Positions 34,875 through 36,625 of a stretch of DNA of 36,625 nt are shown here, piece after piece. A program made the position numbers and the translations under genes. This stretch comes from an uncultured Bacteroidales bacterium. GTDB taxonomy: Bacteria > Bacteroidota > Bacteroidia > Bacteroidales > Paludibacteraceae. How positions within the stretch are numbered: position 1 is the stretch's first letter; every line of letters begins with the position of its first letter. Below the pieces are notes generated by a model that was not told the DNA's origin, made no database searches, and was given only the letters and a program-made list of their open reading frames with translations. Where the stretch lies: positions 1-36,625 of the forward strand of contig ONQO01000019.1 in the NCBI GenBank assembly GCA_900319995.1, given 5' to 3'.

Positions 34875-36625
34875 TTATCTTACACGTTGCCCGGTGATGG
34901 TAAACAAGGTCTCGTCCATAAGGATGTAAATCTGTCCGCCAATGAGTATTTTGCGTGCCGGGGCTTTGGTTGTAAATTCATCGACAAGTTCAGATGCTTC
35001 TTGACAGGTAGTAATATAGCGGCTATACGTCTCTCCTGCGCCTGTGGCATTTATCGTCACGGACGAGAAACCTATACCTTTTTTATCGCCGTAGTTGGTG
35101 GAGAATGTAATCGGTGACTTGCCGGAAAGGCTTTGGGTATTCGTCCAGGTATATTCGGCCATTGTGCTGCCTTTTGTCGCTTCTATTTGCGCTATCGGCT
35201 TACCACTGGCGGTAATGTCAAGCATATCGTACTGGACACCGCCATACGTACGCATATTAATATGAATAGATGCTAATCCGGACAAATCCACTTCGGGAGA
35301 CGTCAGCACTTTTCCTTGGTCAAGCAACCAGTACCCGCTCTTGTACTGAGCCGTATTGGTCCAACCGGGCGTCTGGTCGGCATCATAAGTATAGGTCGCC
35401 GCAACTGCTCCTTCGTGAATGGTTGCTTTTGCAAACACGGCATAGTAAGTCATGTCTGCCATTACCTGCGGAAAATCTTTTGCCTTAGTATAGAGTTCAG
35501 CCGGTGCGTCATCGCTGAAACTGCTTATAGCTACCGGTGTCCAACCCATAAACACATTGCTTTCCAACGAGCAGGATAACGGTGTTGAAGGAAGAACGGT
35601 AATAGGGCATTCCTCGCAAATGGAATCCACACGAAGTACTTCTCCATTGGCATACCATGTGATTCCGTACATTGCCGCAGGAATAGGAGGTACCGGCACA
35701 ACATGCCACCCGTCGCTAATGCCGGGAATAAAATCCGGATCTGTTGACGGCATAAGTTGCGATATATCCACCGGCTCTCCGGCACGTTCACCCCATATGT
35801 ACTCCGCTAAATAGGGATAGTCAATGAAGGGGTTACGGTTGCCTTGCGTTGATTGGATTCCATTATTACGATCTATCTCCTTACGCGAGACAGGATCCTC
35901 CCGATGCCATTTCATGAGCAGCACTACGGCTTTCTTGGTTAGTCCGAAATAGCCCGATGCGGTATAAGTTCCCGAGAAGAAATTATTGCCGGAAGTGATG
36001 TTCGACTGCTGCCACTTGACGATGGTTCCCATGATACCGCGAGCCCAATCGCCTTTGTACTGTTTCTTGGGTTCGAAAACGTTGCCGCTTCCTTTGACTG
36101 ACTCATCCTCCTCTGTGGCGATAGTCTTCCTGTCTGTGGACCATGAGCCTGCCGCTCCGTACTTATTGCCTCGCCAGTCAGTACCGCCATTCACTTCGCC
36201 ATATTCATAGTTTGAGCGAACGCCGTTAATCTTGCCGTCTGTAGGCAGCACATGAAAGATATCGTTGCCGATTCCGCCCGTGCCACCTCCCCACCAGGAT
36301 TGAGGAATCGAATGCTCACGGTTGTAGCAGTCGCATACTCCGTTATAGTTTCCGCATGTGTTATTCTGAGAAAATGCACACTCACCATACATATCCCATA
36401 TCTTGCCGGCTTTACCTATTGAATCCGAGGGATAAACATCCGTCTTCAAATAAGCGGCATAGAGCCCGTTATATCCGATGGATTTGAAACCTCTGTTGGT
36501 AATTGAACTAATGGCATTCCATAAGTCCTTGCCGGATTTTCCATCCACATCAGCATAATAATCAGGGATTTTTTCGGGAGCAGTTATTGTTGCTGCCCAA
36601 CTCATTGAGGCTGCTACTAACAGCA
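34875..36625 (-). CDS. secreted Endonuclease I family nuclease, 5' end outside the window
   Basis: The ATG at 36605 lies within the hydrophobic core of a signal peptide; the frame continues off the window as L-L-V-A-A-S before it, so the true start is outside. Counting from that Met, the nuclease domain has E97-H98 (REHSIPQSWWG), DIFHVLPTD and N127 before GVRSN. A repeat-like module (GITWYANGEVLRVDSI ... FMGWTP ... TYYAVFA) and a C-terminal sandwich domain follow. It ends IGGQIYILM...FTITGQRVR. Same architecture as the 33144 gene and probably co-transcribed with it; the two have diverged clearly in sequence. Confidence 0.88.
   Translation of the reverse strand, partial: LLVAASMSWAATITAPEKIPDYYADVDGKSGKDLWNAISSITNRGFKSIGYNGLYAAYLKTDVYPSDSIGKAGKIWDMYGECAFSQNNTCGNYNGVCDCYNREHSIPQSWWGGGTGGIGNDIFHVLPTDGKINGVRSNYEYGEVNGGTDWRGNKYGAAGSWSTDRKTIATEEDESVKGSGNVFEPKKQYKGDWARGIMGTIVKWQQSNITSGNNFFSGTYTASGYFGLTKKAVVLLMKWHREDPVSRKEIDRNNGIQSTQGNRNPFIDYPYLAEYIWGERAGEPVDISQLMPSTDPDFIPGISDGWHVVPVPPIPAAMYGITWYANGEVLRVDSICEECPITVLPSTPLSCSLESNVFMGWTPVAISSFSDDAPAELYTKAKDFPQVMADMTYYAVFAKATIHEGAVAATYTYDADQTPGWTNTAQYKSGYWLLDQGKVLTSPEVDLSGLASIHINMRTYGGVQYDMLDITASGKPIAQIEATKGSTMAEYTWTNTQSLSGKSPITFSTNYGDKKGIGFSSVTINATGAGETYSRYITTCQEASELVDEFTTKAPARKILIGGQIYILMDETLFTITGQRVR

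Overview
The window reads as chromosomal DNA of an anaerobic member of the Bacteroidales. The support is: Bacteroidetes-type promoters (TTTG, 20 bp spacer, TAnnTTTG) in front of many genes; few Shine-Dalgarno sites; a pyruvate:ferredoxin oxidoreductase; the ligA-DUF6913-dapA and ruvC-divIC neighbourhoods I associate with this order; and several large secreted proteins with type IX secretion-like C-terminal ends. I cannot fix the family from sequence alone.

Layout. 1-390: end of a DUF5675 gene overlapping a 35-residue ORF. 757-4299 (-): nifJ/PFOR. 4466-5704 (-): AAA ATPase of the DUF4143 type. 5888-7272 (-): a 54-residue 2[4Fe-4S] ferredoxin, a broken ruvC, a 54-residue membrane protein and divIC/ftsB. 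7466-13560 (+): secreted EEP nuclease, ligA, DUF6913, a broken dapA and an ORF6N protein. 13923-15525 (+): outer-membrane-like protein and metallophosphoesterase lipoprotein. 15638-16910 (-): infC-rpmI-rplT, with infC lacking any AUG/GUG/UUG start at the right place. 17185-22417 (+): lipoprotein, PpiD-like periplasmic foldase, AmpG-like transporter, pssA. 22449-32883 (+): surface and secretion block with an Endonuclease I, two IgGFc-binding-like giants flanking an OmpA protein with a long Lys/Glu/Ala stretch, and a PAP2 phosphatase. Then tRNA-Val(UAC), and two further Endonuclease I paralogues on the minus strand, the last running off the window.

Themes. (1) Four secreted nucleases lie in one 36 kb window, and most exported proteins end either in a type A-like T9SS tail or in a short 'NGQ...GQRVR' tail. 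This suggests extracellular nucleic-acid degradation and surface display through T9SS. (2) Many gaps between genes hold short tandem arrays with a fixed period of 7, 8 or 11 bp and a drifting sequence. The 11-bp arrays at 4373-4460, 11076-11192, 16306-16340 and 29128-29210 share the period but not the unit. I regard this as the most unusual feature of the window. (3) dapA carries two palindromic REP-like insertions in frame. (4) ruvC and dapA both lack roughly 100 nt of conserved core with a frameshift, and the PpiD homologue lacks the first half of its parvulin domain. These are either real lesions or assembly errors.
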